A stretch of 64,000 nucleotides of DNA, from assembly GCA_003241385.1 (NCBI GenBank), contig QFPO01000002.1, forward strand, positions 226,006-290,005, in the 5' to 3' direction. The DNA is from Rhodanobacter denitrificans. Lineage in GTDB: Bacteria; Pseudomonadota; Gammaproteobacteria; Xanthomonadales; Rhodanobacteraceae. Shown here in pieces: positions 63,755 to 64,000 of this stretch. The position numbers were made by a program, and so were the translations under genes. The first letter of the stretch is position 1. The number at the start of each line of letters is the position of its first letter. The notes below the pieces were generated by a model that made no database searches, was not told the DNA's origin, and saw only the letters and a program-made list of their open reading frames with translations.

Positions 63755-64000
63755 GGGCTCTTTTCGGGTTTTGCGGGATCGTGCGGCTTCGGAGCCTGCT
63801 CCGGGGCGGCTCATGCCCTGATGCGACCTGAGGCGTTTGAGCTTCTGTCTCGATGCGGTCTTGACCTCGCGCTTCGCGTCGGCGATCTCGGAAAAAGCTC
63901 AAGCAAGAGCTTCCGCTCGCTGCGCGAGCGGGTGACTTTGGCGGCCCACCCTCCCTGGCGGCCGCCCTTCGGGCCGTCGCTGGCGCGACGTCAAGAATGT
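63755..64000. repeat. Non-coding, hairpin-rich end of the window
   Basis: No plausible gene is seen. AAGCTC/GAGCTT (63895-63912) is followed at once by CCGCTCG/CGAGCGG (63913-63931), and a further GGCC/TTCG stem lies at 63957-63975. The stacked small stems resemble dispersed intergenic repeats of xanthomonads, but only one copy is visible here. Confidence 0.4.

Overview
The window is about 64 kb of uniformly GC-rich bacterial chromosome carrying almost only chromosomal housekeeping genes. There is no insertion sequence, prophage, integrase, CRISPR array or compositional island. The gene content and orders (carA-orf-carB-greA, rpsP-rimM-trmD-rplS, rpsF-rpsR-rplI-dnaB-alr-radA, surA-pdxA-ksgA-apaG-apaH, lgt-thyA-folA, serA facing a D-2-hydroxyacid oxidase gene, cysJIH) point to a gammaproteobacterium of the Xanthomonadales/Lysobacterales. 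The family cannot be fixed from sequence reading alone.

Layout. 1-5.5 kb: a minus-strand pyrimidine/arginine unit, carA, a small exported protein, carB, greA, then a gene that runs off the edge. 5.7-8.9 kb: a 2OG-Fe(II) oxygenase, an exported protein of unknown role and an ECF sigma/anti-sigma pair ended by a strong terminator. 8.9-14.5 kb: htpG behind a heat-shock-like promoter, then the ribosomal/tRNA-modification operon rpsP-rimM-trmD-rplS and ffh. 14.6-21.7 kb: a YpjD-like membrane protein, then radA, alr, dnaB, rplI, rpsR, rpsF and an A-type Fe-S carrier. A regular array of four DnaA-box-like sites sits upstream of dnaB. 21.9-30.3 kb: asnS with three overlapping downstream genes, surA, pdxA, an inverted EamA transporter, ksgA, apaG, apaH. 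30.3-35.5 kb: a cysteine-dioxygenase-like protein, folA-thyA-lgt, rlmI, a 5'-nucleotidase. 35.5-38.8 kb: a secreted subtilase and a large secreted protein of unknown function. 38.9-43.9 kb: trpE, a two-component system of the 'dedicated sortase' type without a sortase, and a divergent run of three very small genes. 44-48.4 kb: rpe, djlA, purC, ETF-ubiquinone oxidoreductase. 48.5-52.8 kb: tadA, an FAD-linked D-2-hydroxyacid dehydrogenase, serA, folE2. 52.9-60.4 kb: a porin divergent from a complete assimilatory sulfate-reduction operon (cysJ, cysI, cysH and a fused ATP sulfurylase/APS kinase). 60.6-63.5 kb: GST, an aminotransferase and two uncharacterised proteins. The window ends with tRNA-Ser(CGA), its terminator and a hairpin-rich stretch.

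How genes fit together. Many neighbours are translationally coupled (TGATG or ATGA overlaps: carB/greA, alr/radA, asnS and its followers, apaG/apaH, lgt/thyA, cysJ/cysI/cysH). SerA and the facing D-2-hydroxyacid dehydrogenase plausibly form one metabolic unit, because the oxidase can recycle D-2-hydroxyglutarate made by SerA. The cys operon covers sulfate to sulfide in four polypeptides. The least explained parts are the DnaA-box array before dnaB, the sortase-type regulator pair with its small-gene neighbours, and tandem palindromic sites before cysJ and purC.
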